64,000 nt of DNA, taken from Limosilactobacillus reuteri (lineage in GTDB: Bacteria > Bacillota > Bacilli > Lactobacillales > Lactobacillaceae). Positions 26,734 through 36,409 of this stretch are shown one piece after another. The stretch spans positions 1,174,501-1,238,500 of the forward strand of contig NZ_CP139478.1 of NCBI RefSeq assembly GCF_034259105.1. Direction: 5' to 3'. Position 1 is the first letter of the stretch; every line of letters starts with the position of its first letter. The notes under the pieces were generated by a model that saw nothing but the letters and a program-made list of their open reading frames with translations, was not told the origin of the DNA and made no database searches. A program made the position numbers and the translations under genes.

Positions 26734-28083
26734 TTATATTCCCTTCTTAAGGCTACTGATGAAGAAGCCATCAGAATCAAAGTCACTCGGTAATATAGTT
26801 AAAGTTGGTGAGTGACGATTATCCTTAACTTTTCGTGCAGTTGTTGTTTTTACTAACTCAAACTCCGGATGTTCAGCTAAAAATGCTTGGACAGTATCAT
26901 CATTTTCTTGTCGTAAAATTGTGCACGTGCTGTATGTGATTATACCGCCTTTTTTAACTTTTGCGGCAACCGCATTTAAAATTGCTAACTGAATCTTATG
27001 TAATTGCTTACTATCATTTAGCGTCTTTGTATAACGAATTTCTGGTTTCCGGCGTAAAAGTCCGATCCCACTACAAGGTGCGTCAACTAAGATCTTGTCA
27101 AAACTTTCATCATCAAAAAGTTGATCAACTTCCCGTGCATCAAGGGCATGAGCTGTAACTCGCTTTTCAACTCCTAGTCGACGAGCATTCTTTTCAATCA
27201 ATCTAACCTTGTGTTGGTGAATATCAAGCGCATCAATATGCCCGTCTTCATCAGCGAGAGTTTCTGCTATTTGAACAGTCTTCCCACCAGGAGCTGCACA
27301 AGCGTCCAGGACTTTATCACTCGGCTCAATATGCATGCTTTCCACGGCTAACATGGCACTTTCATCTTGAATAGTGATTTCGCCATTTTTGAAGAGATCG
27401 GAATTGATAATTTCACCTTTAGTAATTACTAAGGCATTTTGAGCAACTTGGCTTTCTTGATATTCAATTCCAGCAGCATCCAAAGCTTGTTTGACGGTCG
27501 GAAGGTCCGTTTTGGCGGTGTTAACCCGAATTACTTGATGAGCTGGCTCATTAATTGATTGAAGTATTTTTTCAGTATCTTCTTCGCCATATTCCCTAGT
27601 CAGCTCATTGACTAGCCACCGTGGCACACTATTTTCGATACTTAACCGCAAATCACGTTCATTAATTTGTCGCAGGTCAGGTAATCCTTTCCGCAAAATG
27701 GCATGTAAAACACCAGTAACAAACTTTCGAATACCTGGATTTCCTCGGCGTTTAGCTATTTCAATACTTTCGTCAGTTACAGCCCACTCTGGAACTCGTT
27801 CTAAATAATGGTACTGGTAAAGTGCAGACAAGAGAAGCGTCTTTACCCAAGGATCAAGCCGTTTTTCCTGGACAAACCCATTTAGCCAATATTCAAGGGT
27901 AAGTTTATGCTGCAAAACACCATAAATAATATTGGTTGCCAACCGGCGATCTTTATCTGCCAACGGGTACTTTTTTAATAACTGGTCAACCTGCAAGTTT
28001 GAGTACGCACCATTTTCGACAACCCCTTCAAGCGCCACTAAAGCTAATTCACGCGCATTTTGCGGTTGAAATTTAGTCTTCAC
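26734..28083 (-). CDS. rsmB: 16S rRNA (cytosine-967-C5)-methyltransferase
   Basis: 449 residues with a GTG start (AGGGAGG seven bases upstream) that overlaps the fmt end by 11 bp. N-terminal NusB-like RNA-binding domain, then the Nol1/Nop2/Sun methyltransferase domain with DACAAPGGKTVQIAE, VDAPCSGIGLLRRKPE and TYSTCTI carrying the two catalytic cysteines. Full length. Confidence 0.96.
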   Translation of the reverse strand: MKTKFQPQNARELALVALEGVVENGAYSNLQVDQLLKKYPLADKDRRLATNIIYGVLQHKLTLEYWLNGFVQEKRLDPWVKTLLLSALYQYHYLERVPEWAVTDESIEIAKRRGNPGIRKFVTGVLHAILRKGLPDLRQINERDLRLSIENSVPRWLVNELTREYGEEDTEKILQSINEPAHQVIRVNTAKTDLPTVKQALDAAGIEYQESQVAQNALVITKGEIINSDLFKNGEITIQDESAMLAVESMHIEPSDKVLDACAAPGGKTVQIAETLADEDGHIDALDIHQHKVRLIEKNARRLGVEKRVTAHALDAREVDQLFDDESFDKILVDAPCSGIGLLRRKPEIRYTKTLNDSKQLHKIQLAILNAVAAKVKKGGIITYSTCTILRQENDDTVQAFLAEHPEFELVKTTTARKVKDNRHSPTLTILPSDFDSDGFFISSLKKGI

Positions 28084-29026
28084 TTACAACTTGGCCTCCC
28101 TCTGTAATATCTTTATGTCCATTAAGGTAGGATGTAATATCCATCGCCTTTTTCCCTGCTGGCTTTAACTTATTAATTTGGTATGTCGTTCCATCTCCAG
28201 CAGCAATTACTAATTGATGTTTCGTGACCCGCACTGCTTTTCCTGGTTCAAGGTCTGTTTTTTCTTCTAATGGGGTCACATCGTAAATTTTTGTACGTAA
28301 TCCATCAATAACCATGTTACCAAGAGGAGCCGGCCGTAATCCCCGCACCTTCGCATCAATTAACCGTGCTGGAAGTCGGAAATCAATTTGTTCTTGTTCA
28401 CTAGTAATATTGGGAGAAAAGACTACTTTATCTGGATCCTGAGCGACCGGTTTAACATCCCCGTTAATAAGTTTAGGCAGCGTTTCTAGCAGTAAGTCTC
28501 TTCCTAGCAAACTAAGCTTTTTAAACATAGTGCCACTATCATCAGTGTCTTCAATTGGAATAGACCTTTGTGAAATAATATCTCCCGCATCCATCTTTTT
28601 AACCATGTACATAATGGAGACCCCGGTTTCTTTATCACCATTAATAATGGAATATTGAATTGGGGCCCCTCCACGATATTTTGGCAGTAACGAACCGTGA
28701 ACATTGATTGCCGCAATTTTAGCAGCCGCCAATAACTTTGTTGGAAGGAATTGCCCATAAGCAGCAGTAATCATTAAGTCAGGCTGCAAATTAATAATTT
28801 TCTCCATTTCAGGACTTTTGCTGAGTTTAGCCGGCTGCAAGACTTCGATATTATATTGTCCAGCTAACTCTTTAACTGGCGATTGATGAAGAGTACGTTT
28901 CCGGCCGATATGGTGGTCTGGCTGGGTAAGAACTGCTTGAACATCGTATTCTGGATTATCAATTAAACTTTGCAAAATCGGAACAGCAAACTCCGGTGTT
29001 CCCATAAAAACGACTGATGTTGACAT
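28073..29026 (-). CDS. fmt: Methionyl-tRNA formyltransferase
   Basis: 317 residues from ATG at 29026 (MSTSVVFMGTPEFAVP). Motifs NVHGSLLPKYRGGAPIQ and the formyl-transfer site in the N-terminal Rossmann domain, C-terminal OB domain binding initiator tRNA. It formylates Met-tRNA for initiation. Sits between priA and rsmB as usual; a pairing with deformylase (def) common elsewhere is not seen here. Confidence 0.97.
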   Translation of the reverse strand: MSTSVVFMGTPEFAVPILQSLIDNPEYDVQAVLTQPDHHIGRKRTLHQSPVKELAGQYNIEVLQPAKLSKSPEMEKIINLQPDLMITAAYGQFLPTKLLAAAKIAAINVHGSLLPKYRGGAPIQYSIINGDKETGVSIMYMVKKMDAGDIISQRSIPIEDTDDSGTMFKKLSLLGRDLLLETLPKLINGDVKPVAQDPDKVVFSPNITSEQEQIDFRLPARLIDAKVRGLRPAPLGNMVIDGLRTKIYDVTPLEEKTDLEPGKAVRVTKHQLVIAAGDGTTYQINKLKPAGKKAMDITSYLNGHKDITEGGQVVSED

Positions 29027-29043
29027 TAATAACATCCTTTCTT

Positions 29044-31473
29044 TTACATAAAATACTGTGGATCAGGATCGATACTTACTTGGACATCCTTAAAGCCGCG
29101 ACTTTGCGTATCTTGAAGAATATCAAACAATAACTGATGCAAGTAAGGATCCTTCTTATATTTGATGACAATTTGGTAATAGTAACGACGCTTCATTCGG
29201 GCAATTGCTCGCGGGGTGGGGCCAAGAATAACCGTTGAAGATAACAACCCCTGCTTTAGGCGGCCATAGATATCTGCCATTGCCCGGGCTGCTTTGGCTT
29301 CTTCAGGATGACTAGCCATCAAACGAACGGTGTAATAGTATGGCGGATAACTGGCTTGTCTTCGCAGCATCATTTCCTGCTTAAAGAATTTTTCGTAATC
29401 ATGTGTTTTGGCATCTTGAATAGCGTAATGATCAGGGTTATATGTCTGGATAATAACTTTCCCCTGCTTATTTGCCCGACCAGCTCGACCGCTAACTTGG
29501 CTTAACAAATCAAAAGTCTGTTCACTAGCACGAAAATCTGGTAAGCCTAGACCAGTATCAGCATTTAAAACCCCTACTAAGGTGACATTAGGGAAATCAA
29601 GTCCCTTTGCAATCATCTGGGTTCCTAATAAAATATCCGCTTGGTGTTGACCGAACTGGCGCAATAATTTTGCATGCATTCCCTTCCGCCGGGTAGTATC
29701 AACATCCATGCGAATAATCCGGGCCTGGGGTAATAATTGATGCAATTCTTGCTCAACTTTCTCTGTTCCGGTCCCATAATAGCGAATCTGATGACTATGG
29801 CAATTTGGACATTCACGGGGGATTGGTTCTTCATGACCACAATAGTGACATTTCATTGTCCGCGTATCCATGTGAAGCGTCAAAGAAATATCACAATTAG
29901 GACACTTTAAAACATTTCCACAATCACGACACATCATAAAGGACGAAAATCCCCGTCGATTTAGCATTAAAATACTTTGTTCGTTCTTTTGCAGGCGGTC
30001 ATTTAATTCACTCAATAGTTTCTGAGAGAAGTTACTCTCCCCGTACTTTTTAATTTCATCCCGCATATCAACCACTTCAATTGGCGGCAATTCCTGTTTG
30101 TTTACCCGGTGAGGAAGACGCAACAAGTGATAAACATTTTTTACTGCTCGTGCACGACTCTCCAGACTAGGAGTAGCCGAGCCGAGAACTACAGGCGCTT
30201 GATTATATTTTCCTCGCCATTTAGCTACTTCACGCGCTTGATAACGGGGTGATTCATCTTGTTTATAACTAGATTCATGCTCTTCATCAAGAATGATTAG
30301 TCCTAAATTAGTCAACGGAGCAAAGACTGCTGAACGAGCGCCCACAACTACTTGCGCTTCTCCACGCTCAATCCGCCGCCATTCATCATACCGTTCCCCG
30401 TTCGATAAACTACTATGTAAAACAGCAACCTTGGAACCAAATCGTCGCCGCACACGGTTAACAATTTGAGGCGTTAATGAAATCTCGGGGACAAGCATTA
30501 ATGCTGTCTTTCCCTGTTGAAGAGCATTAGCAATCGATTGCAAGTATACTTCTGTCTTGCCACTCCCCGTAACTCCTTGTAAGAGAAAAACTTTAGGGTC
30601 ATGATTGTCGATTGCTTGATTAATCTGGTTAACGGCATTTTGTTGATCGGCGTTGAGCTGCAGAGGGGCTGCTAAATGAGCATCATCAGGAGTGCCCTGC
30701 ATAGCTAAAGGTTGGCGATATACTTCGACTGGTGTTTTTTCTAGCCATCCCTTCTGTTGTCCCTGATTGAAGGTGGCTGCTTTTAAACCAGTTTTATGTT
30801 CAGCATCCTTTTGCTTAACAACTTGACTGCCAATTGATTGTAAATATGAAAGAAGGCGGTTTTGAGCATGAGCATTGGCATGAAGGGATGCGCGCTCATC
30901 TTCCAGTTGTTCAAAGTTAAGTAAAGAGCGAATACCAGTCACAGTTTTAGCCTTGGCCCGATCTTCCACTTGGTATTCAATCGTTATCTTTCCTTTCTTT
31001 TGCAGTTTGAACAATTCACTTAAAATTGACGGTTTATCTTGTACCGCCGCCATCTCTAATTCATCTCGACCACGAAAAATATCAAAGGCAACATGTTCGT
31101 CTACTTCATCTACAATTCGAATAATTCTGGTGGTCTTAGCCTTCAATAAGTTAGGCAACATCGTATATAAGCAAGAAATCCAAAAAGAATAAGTAGTATC
31201 AGCCAACCATTTGCTAAGATTCATTAATTCAGGATTAATTACCGGTTGAAGATCCATTATCGCCTGAATCGGTTTAAGTTCTCCCTCATATTGGGATGCA
31301 TTGTCAAGGGCAACAACGAATCCTTGAACAGTCCGTTTTCCCTTTCCAAAAGGCACAATCACTCTCATCCCTACTTGGATTTGTTCTTCAAGCTTTGGCG
31401 GAATCTGATAAGTATATGGTTGATTTGTTTGCATTGTTGGAACATCAACAACTACCTGTGCCAACTCTGGCAT
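29044..31473 (-). CDS. priA: Primosomal protein N' (replication restart helicase)
   Basis: 809 residues. N-terminal 3'-end-binding domain, then GVTGSGKTEVYL (Walker A), LIILDEEHESSYK (DEEH), two zinc-binding CxxC clusters (MCRDCGNVLKCPNCD and KCHYCGHEEPIPRECPNC, given in part) and QVSGRAGRANK (motif VI). It reloads the replisome at stalled forks. Start codon directly follows the coaBC stop. Confidence 0.97.
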   Translation of the reverse strand: MPELAQVVVDVPTMQTNQPYTYQIPPKLEEQIQVGMRVIVPFGKGKRTVQGFVVALDNASQYEGELKPIQAIMDLQPVINPELMNLSKWLADTTYSFWISCLYTMLPNLLKAKTTRIIRIVDEVDEHVAFDIFRGRDELEMAAVQDKPSILSELFKLQKKGKITIEYQVEDRAKAKTVTGIRSLLNFEQLEDERASLHANAHAQNRLLSYLQSIGSQVVKQKDAEHKTGLKAATFNQGQQKGWLEKTPVEVYRQPLAMQGTPDDAHLAAPLQLNADQQNAVNQINQAIDNHDPKVFLLQGVTGSGKTEVYLQSIANALQQGKTALMLVPEISLTPQIVNRVRRRFGSKVAVLHSSLSNGERYDEWRRIERGEAQVVVGARSAVFAPLTNLGLIILDEEHESSYKQDESPRYQAREVAKWRGKYNQAPVVLGSATPSLESRARAVKNVYHLLRLPHRVNKQELPPIEVVDMRDEIKKYGESNFSQKLLSELNDRLQKNEQSILMLNRRGFSSFMMCRDCGNVLKCPNCDISLTLHMDTRTMKCHYCGHEEPIPRECPNCHSHQIRYYGTGTEKVEQELHQLLPQARIIRMDVDTTRRKGMHAKLLRQFGQHQADILLGTQMIAKGLDFPNVTLVGVLNADTGLGLPDFRASEQTFDLLSQVSGRAGRANKQGKVIIQTYNPDHYAIQDAKTHDYEKFFKQEMMLRRQASYPPYYYTVRLMASHPEEAKAARAMADIYGRLKQGLLSSTVILGPTPRAIARMKRRYYYQIVIKYKKDPYLHQLLFDILQDTQSRGFKDVQVSIDPDPQYFM

Positions 31474-32679
31474 TTAATCACCTGACTTTAATTTTGCACT
31501 AACTAGCTCAATAATCTCGTTTGCAATTTTAGCTTTAGATTGCCGGGCTAATTTAATTGGCGTTTGATTTTTTTGTAAGATGGTCACTTGATTCTGGTCA
31601 CTGCCAAATGCCCCTGCATCCCCTGCCACGCTGTTTGCAATAATCATATCTGCATTTTTGCGAGCAAGTTTACGGTTAGCATTTTCCAAGAGATCATTTG
31701 TCTCCGCTGCAAACCCAACAACGTATTGACCGGTTTGCTTCATCTTCGCAATATTCTTTAAAATATCAATCGTTTCAGTGAGCGTAATGGTAAGATGCGG
31801 GTCACCATCTTTTTTCTTAATCTTATGACCAACTGTTTCAACTGGTCGATAATCAGCAACCGCGGCCGCCATGATTAAAATGTCTGCTTGCAAAAATCGT
31901 TCTTTTAAACTGATGTATAAATCTTCAGTTGTGGTTACACGCACAACTTCAATCGCTGGTGTTTGTGGAAGTGGGACCGTAACTTGACCGGCAATCAAGG
32001 TTACCTTAGCTCCTGCTTGAACCGCGGCGTTGGCAAGTGCAATCCCCATTTTACCAGAGGACCGGTTACCAATAAAACGAACAGGGTCAATATTTTCACG
32101 TGTTCCGCCCGCAGTAACAATCACGTGCTTGTCCTTTAAAGCTTGACTGCTTGTTAAAAAGTCTTCTATATATTGGCAGATTGCTGCCGGCTCTGGTAAA
32201 CGCCCGCAGCCAGCATATCCTTCAGCTAATCTTCCGCTAACTGGCGGCATAATATTGACCCCGTCTTGTTTAAGCTGAGTAATGTTTCGTTGAGTTGCAG
32301 GGGCCAACCACATATGGCTATTCATTGCTGGAACTACAATTCTAGGGGCACTAGTTGCTAATAAGGTGGTAGAAACAGCATCATCAGCCAGTCCCGTTGC
32401 CATTTTAGCGATTATATTTGCTGATGCTGGTACCACCACTGCTAGTTCTGACCAATCAGCTAGCTCAATATGAGGAATAGGTGTTAAATGCTCATCCCAT
32501 AGATCAGTAAGAACTGGTGCTTTCGTCAAGGCAAAAGGAGTAGCAGGAGTGACTAACTTAGTAGCGGCGTCAGTCATTCCTACGCGAACCTCATGTCCCA
32601 TTTTTTGCAGGCCACGCACTACTTCGATCCCTTTGTACGCAGCGATACTGCCTGTAAGATACACTGCAATTCGTGTCAT
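31474..32679 (-). CDS. coaBC: Bifunctional phosphopantothenoylcysteine decarboxylase/synthase
   Basis: 401 residues. N-terminal CoaC flavoprotein half (LTGSIAAYKGIEVVR, PAMNSHMW, GCGRLPEP) and C-terminal CoaB half (VTAGGTRENIDPVRFIGNRSSGKMG, VGFAAETND). Together they make 4'-phosphopantetheine from phosphopantothenate, two steps toward CoA. Lies after gmk-rpoZ and a hairpin, before priA, the usual order. Confidence 0.97.
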   Translation of the reverse strand: MTRIAVYLTGSIAAYKGIEVVRGLQKMGHEVRVGMTDAATKLVTPATPFALTKAPVLTDLWDEHLTPIPHIELADWSELAVVVPASANIIAKMATGLADDAVSTTLLATSAPRIVVPAMNSHMWLAPATQRNITQLKQDGVNIMPPVSGRLAEGYAGCGRLPEPAAICQYIEDFLTSSQALKDKHVIVTAGGTRENIDPVRFIGNRSSGKMGIALANAAVQAGAKVTLIAGQVTVPLPQTPAIEVVRVTTTEDLYISLKERFLQADILIMAAAVADYRPVETVGHKIKKKDGDPHLTITLTETIDILKNIAKMKQTGQYVVGFAAETNDLLENANRKLARKNADMIIANSVAGDAGAFGSDQNQVTILQKNQTPIKLARQSKAKIANEIIELVSAKLKSGD

Positions 32680-32730
32680 TATGTCACCTCAACTTATTTT
32701 TTCTTAATTGATTATAGCATTTTTAGAAGC

Positions 32731-32767
32731 AAAAAAGGGGCCAGTGACAATCCTGCCCTAGTCCCTT
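32731..32767 (-). terminator. Hairpin between rpoZ and coaBC
   Basis: AAGGG/CCCTT outer stem with a further four pairs inside after one mismatch; the minus-strand copy is followed by six T residues. Likely partial terminator inside the gmk-rpoZ-coaBC series. Confidence 0.7.
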
Positions 32768-32789
32768 ACTTTTGTTTATCCAGCTTATT

Positions 32790-33008
32790 TTAATCCTGTA
32801 AGTCTTCAGTATGATCAGGATCGATCGTAACTTTTTCAGCCAAAATCTCTTCAAGGGCCTTCCCAACTGACTTGCTTGAATCATAATGTTCAAGCAATGG
32901 GGCAGCTCCTGCATCTAATTCGTTGGCACGCTTACTAGCAAGCATAACTAATGAATAACGAGAATCAATATGTTTTAACAATTCATCAACTGATGGAAAA
33001 AGGATCAT
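32790..33008 (-). CDS. rpoZ: RNA polymerase omega subunit
   Basis: 72 residues with the omega core [20 protein letters not shown]. It stabilises the beta' subunit. Its ATG overlaps the gmk stop (ATGA), showing translational coupling. Normal place and length. Confidence 0.95.
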   Translation of the reverse strand: MILFPSVDELLKHIDSRYSLVMLASKRANELDAGAAPLLEHYDSSKSVGKALEEILAEKVTIDPDHTEDLQD

Positions 33009-33625
33009 TTTTCGGCATCTCCTAACATTTCAAGATAACGTGGCATTACACGGGTAACACGAAGCCGTTCAGTACGAATAATGTCTTTAATCTTCTCAAC
33101 TGCATTTGGTACTTCGTCATTAACTACTGCATAATCATAGTTTTGCATCATTTGAATTTCGCCAAATGCTTTATGAATCCGTTTATTAATGACTTCCATA
33201 CTATCAGTTCCCCGGTGAATCAATCGTTGTTTTAATTCATCCAAATCAGGAGGGGTTAAGAAAATAAACACGCCATCTGGGCACTTAGACCGTACTTGCA
33301 TTGCTCCGTTAACTTCAATCTCAAGGAAAACATCTTTCCCTGAATCCAAGGTCTCATTAACATATTTTAATGGGGTACCGTAATAATTGTCAACATACTT
33401 AGCATATTCCAACATCCCACCAGTTTGAATTTGGTGTTCAAACTCTTCTTTGCTTACAAAGAAATAATCAACACCATTAACTTCTCCAGGACGTGGTTTT
33501 CGAGTTGTCATCGAAATTGAATATTGAAAATCATTATCATTTGAATCAAAGATAGCTTTTCGAACAGTTCCCTTCCCAACCCCGGAAGGACCTGAAAGAA
33601 CAATTAACATTCCACGATTTGCCAT
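33005..33625 (-). CDS. gmk: Guanylate kinase
   Basis: 206 residues: [18 protein letters not shown]-loop, [23 protein letters not shown]-binding segment, and [11 protein letters not shown]. It makes GDP from GMP. First gene of the minus-strand block that continues into rpoZ and coaBC; its promoter region abuts the divergent YolD-like gene. Confidence 0.98.
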   Translation of the reverse strand: MANRGMLIVLSGPSGVGKGTVRKAIFDSNDNDFQYSISMTTRKPRPGEVNGVDYFFVSKEEFEHQIQTGGMLEYAKYVDNYYGTPLKYVNETLDSGKDVFLEIEVNGAMQVRSKCPDGVFIFLTPPDLDELKQRLIHRGTDSMEVINKRIHKAFGEIQMMQNYDYAVVNDEVPNAVEKIKDIIRTERLRVTRVMPRYLEMLGDAEK

Positions 33626-33733
33626 TATAACGCTCCTATTTATTTAATCGTATTAATACTATAATGCACTAGATTAGAACTGAAATCAAGCACCTGAATA
33701 ACAAAAAATTATTGAGCTTTTTGCTTGCATTTC

Positions 33734-33758
33734 TGAATGTATGTTCGTATACTATAAT
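33734..33758 (+). promoter_or_regulatory. LexA-like box and -10 element of the YolD-like gene
   Basis: TGAATGTATGTTCG (33734-33747) matches 11 of 14 positions of the Firmicute LexA consensus CGAACATATGTTCG. A TATAAT -10 hexamer lies at 33753-33758, so the box covers the -35 to -10 spacer where a repressor would block transcription. A second half-site-like CGAATGTTCG follows at 33763. Confidence 0.55.
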
Positions 33759-33783
33759 CAAACGAATGTTCGGAGGCGCGATT

Positions 33784-34116
33784 ATGCAAATTGAACAAAA
33801 GTCTATTTTTAAATTTACGCCACAAATTATTAGTAAGAAGCTTCGCCATATTTTTGAAGCAACACCTGCTGACGATCAGCAAGCAGGGTTGCTTACTCCC
33901 CAACCTGCTAAACAACGACAATTATTTTTAAAACGAGCTATCAAAGATAAGATTACAGCAACGTTTCAGCTAATGCCAATCAACCATGATGGCTATCCTG
34001 TAAACGTTACTGGCAATATTGCCCAATTAGCAAATAGCAATCGATACCTTATTACAAATCAAAATGTGAGTTACGTTGTTAACTTTGATCAAATTAGATA
34101 CATTGCAAATTTATAA
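33784..34116 (+). CDS. YolD-like domain protein, possibly SOS-induced
   Basis: 110 residues from ATG at 33784 (GGAGG eight bases upstream; the longer reading from 33712 has no site). The C-terminal half has the beta-strand pattern of YolD-like proteins: ITATFQLMPINHDGYPVNVTG, NRYLITNQNVSYVVNFDQIRYI (quoted in part as VSYVVNFDQIRYI). YolD proteins are small partners or neighbours of translesion polymerases and are often under LexA. Here it is a single gene with a LexA-like operator and its own terminator. The assignment rests on pattern resemblance and context. Confidence 0.55.
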   Translation: MQIEQKSIFKFTPQIISKKLRHIFEATPADDQQAGLLTPQPAKQRQLFLKRAIKDKITATFQLMPINHDGYPVNVTGNIAQLANSNRYLITNQNVSYVVNFDQIRYIANL

Positions 34117-34130
34117 TATTGGATTTAAAG

Positions 34131-34165
34131 AGAGGATGAGGAAAAATAATTTTTTCTCATCCTCT
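34131..34165. terminator. Bidirectional terminator between yolD-like gene and recN
   Basis: A 16-bp inverted repeat: AGAGGATGAG with CTCATCCTCT, extended by GAAAAA/TTTTTC, loop TAAT. It lies between convergent genes. Confidence 0.75.
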
Positions 34166-34243
34166 ACTCATTTATTGAATAATAGCAAGATAACGTGGAA
34201 TTAGCTTCGCGTCGTTACAAGGCTCTTTCTCACTTCTCTTCCT

Positions 34244-35923
34244 TTACTTTGCCATATTAAGCAATTCTTGCGCATGCTCTTTTGTCAATTGGGTAATCTT
34301 TTCACCCGATAGCATTCGCGCAAGTTCTTCAACCCGATCGTTTTCTTTCAATGGCGTAACTCGAGTAGTTGTCCGGTCATCATGGACAGATTTCTTAATA
34401 AGAAAATGGTGTTGCGCAACCGCTGCTACTTGTGGCAGATGCGTGATACATAGTACCTGCGAATGTTGAGCAATCAAGCGAATCTTATCAGCAATCGCTT
34501 GGGCAACTCGTCCGCTCACCCCAGTATCAACTTCATCAAAAATGATACTAGTAACGCCTTCCTTTTGCGCAAAGATTGTCTTCAAGGCCAACATTACCCG
34601 TGATAATTCACCACCAGAAGCAATCTTTGCTAATGGTCCCATCGATTCTCCTGGATTAGTCCGAATATAAAATTCAACCTGGTCAATTCCCGTCGGTGTA
34701 AACTGTTCCCGACTTTGATTGGCAAAGTGAACTTCAAATTCTGCTTTTTCCATATAAAGCTCTTTAAGCTGCTGGTGAACTTTTTTACCGAGTTCATGAG
34801 CAGCTTTTTGTCTTACCTGGCTCAATTTACGACCGGTCTCTCGAATCCTATCTTCAGCTTCTGCTAACCGTTGCTCTAGATCACTGCTAGAATCAGCCGC
34901 GGCTTCCATCGAATCGAGCTCTTTTTTGATCTTATCATAATACTTCAAAACGTCTGTCAACGTATCACCATATTTATGTTCAAGATCGCCGATAGTAGTT
35001 AGCCGTTGCTCGATCTGAGCTAACCGTTCATCATCAAATTCAAGCATGTCTAATTGCTGACTAGCCTCATTTGCCACATCTTGAAGAGCGTAATAAGCAT
35101 CATTAAGCGCCTTACTAAGATTATCATAAGCATCATCAAATTCAGCAATTGCATTAATCGAATCCATCACCGTGGCAACCTGATCTAAAACTGGCGCCTG
35201 ATCACCTTCATTAAAGGTCGTCACAGCTAGTTGAAGGGCATTATTAATTTGTTGAAAGTGTTCTAACCGGTCACGTTCACTAATTAATTCATCTTCTTCA
35301 TTTTCTTTTAGATTAGCTTCTGCAATTTCATTAACTTGGTACCGAAGCATATCCAATCGCTGCGCCCATTGTTGTTCATTTGCTTGTTTTTTATTTACGG
35401 CAGCTTTGAGTTTAGAATAAGCTTGATACTCTTCCTGATAGTTTTGAAGCAATGGCTGAACCTCTTTAGCCGCAAATTGGTCGAGCATTCCTAAATGAGT
35501 CTCAGGCTGCATTAATTGCTGGTGCTCATTTTGTCCTTGAATATCAACTAATCCCGCCCCGATTTGACGAAGCATCGCCGTGTTAATCAGTTGCCCATTG
35601 ATCCGGATAATATTACGACCATTACGATGAATTTCCCGAGAGACAATTAAAATCCCATCTTCATGGTCAATTCCTAGCGATTCAAGTAGATTATCAAATT
35701 CAGGATCATCAGGAATCGCAAATTGTCCTTGAAGACTTAATTTTTCTTCTCCACGGCGAATAAATTCCTGCGACCCACGACCACCGGCCAACAACCCGAC
35801 TGCATCAATAATAATTGACTTTCCGGCACCAGTTTCCCCCGTTAGAACAGTCATTTGGTCAGCAAAAGTTAAGGTTAAGTGCTTAATAATTGCTAAATTA
35901 TCAATCGTCAATTCTTGTAACAA
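34244..35923 (-). CDS. recN: DNA repair protein RecN
   Basis: 559 residues, SMC-like: TVLTGETGAGKSIIIDAV (Walker A), two coiled-coil arms between about residues 150 and 370, and ASGGELSRVMLALK signature with IIFDEVDTGVSGR Walker B. It gathers double-strand break ends. Begins with TTG behind GAGGTG. Ends the second minus-strand block after argR, the conserved pair. Confidence 0.96.
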   Translation of the reverse strand: MLQELTIDNLAIIKHLTLTFADQMTVLTGETGAGKSIIIDAVGLLAGGRGSQEFIRRGEEKLSLQGQFAIPDDPEFDNLLESLGIDHEDGILIVSREIHRNGRNIIRINGQLINTAMLRQIGAGLVDIQGQNEHQQLMQPETHLGMLDQFAAKEVQPLLQNYQEEYQAYSKLKAAVNKKQANEQQWAQRLDMLRYQVNEIAEANLKENEEDELISERDRLEHFQQINNALQLAVTTFNEGDQAPVLDQVATVMDSINAIAEFDDAYDNLSKALNDAYYALQDVANEASQQLDMLEFDDERLAQIEQRLTTIGDLEHKYGDTLTDVLKYYDKIKKELDSMEAAADSSSDLEQRLAEAEDRIRETGRKLSQVRQKAAHELGKKVHQQLKELYMEKAEFEVHFANQSREQFTPTGIDQVEFYIRTNPGESMGPLAKIASGGELSRVMLALKTIFAQKEGVTSIIFDEVDTGVSGRVAQAIADKIRLIAQHSQVLCITHLPQVAAVAQHHFLIKKSVHDDRTTTRVTPLKENDRVEELARMLSGEKITQLTKEHAQELLNMAK

Positions 35924-35938
35924 AAATTTTCACCTCGC

Positions 35939-36391
35939 CTAGTCGAGCATTGCATTAAGCTTTTCTTCTAATTTAATTGCTGCTTCTGGAGACATACAAA
36001 CTACAAGGACATTTCCATCATCACCAATTGTTGTGAAAACCGTTGGAAAATCCATTTTGCGAATTAAGGTAGCTACTACCGGGCCATTCCCGGGATGAAC
36101 CGTTAACGCTAAAAAACAGTCATTACGTTTTAATTGTTCCAAACTGTCTTGAAGTGTTTGTGCTAATTGGTTTTCATGTCCTTGGTGATGATATGCTGGC
36201 AAGCCATAACGATAGCCCCCGTTATCAGCAGGAATCTTTATCAATTGCATTTCTTTAATGTCGCGCGAAATAGTCGCTTGAGTAACTGTCAATCCCATTT
36301 CACGCAGGCGCGCAACAAGATCTTCTTGTCGCTCAATGCTCTCATTAGTAATGATTTCCCGAATTTTTTGTTGTCGTTCTGCTTTTTTCAT
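35939..36391 (-). CDS. argR: Arginine repressor ArgR/AhrC
   Basis: 150 residues: winged helix N-terminus (TNESIERQEDLVARLREMG, VTQATISRDIKEM) and C-terminal hexamerisation and arginine-binding domain (TVHPGNGPVVATLI, TTIGDDGNVLVVC). Located between tlyA and recN as in most Firmicutes, a place it keeps even when it controls distant arg or arc genes. Confidence 0.95.
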   Translation of the reverse strand: MKKAERQQKIREIITNESIERQEDLVARLREMGLTVTQATISRDIKEMQLIKIPADNGGYRYGLPAYHHQGHENQLAQTLQDSLEQLKRNDCFLALTVHPGNGPVVATLIRKMDFPTVFTTIGDDGNVLVVCMSPEAAIKLEEKLNAMLD

Positions 36392-36409
36392 GGATTAAGT
36401 CACCTTTAT

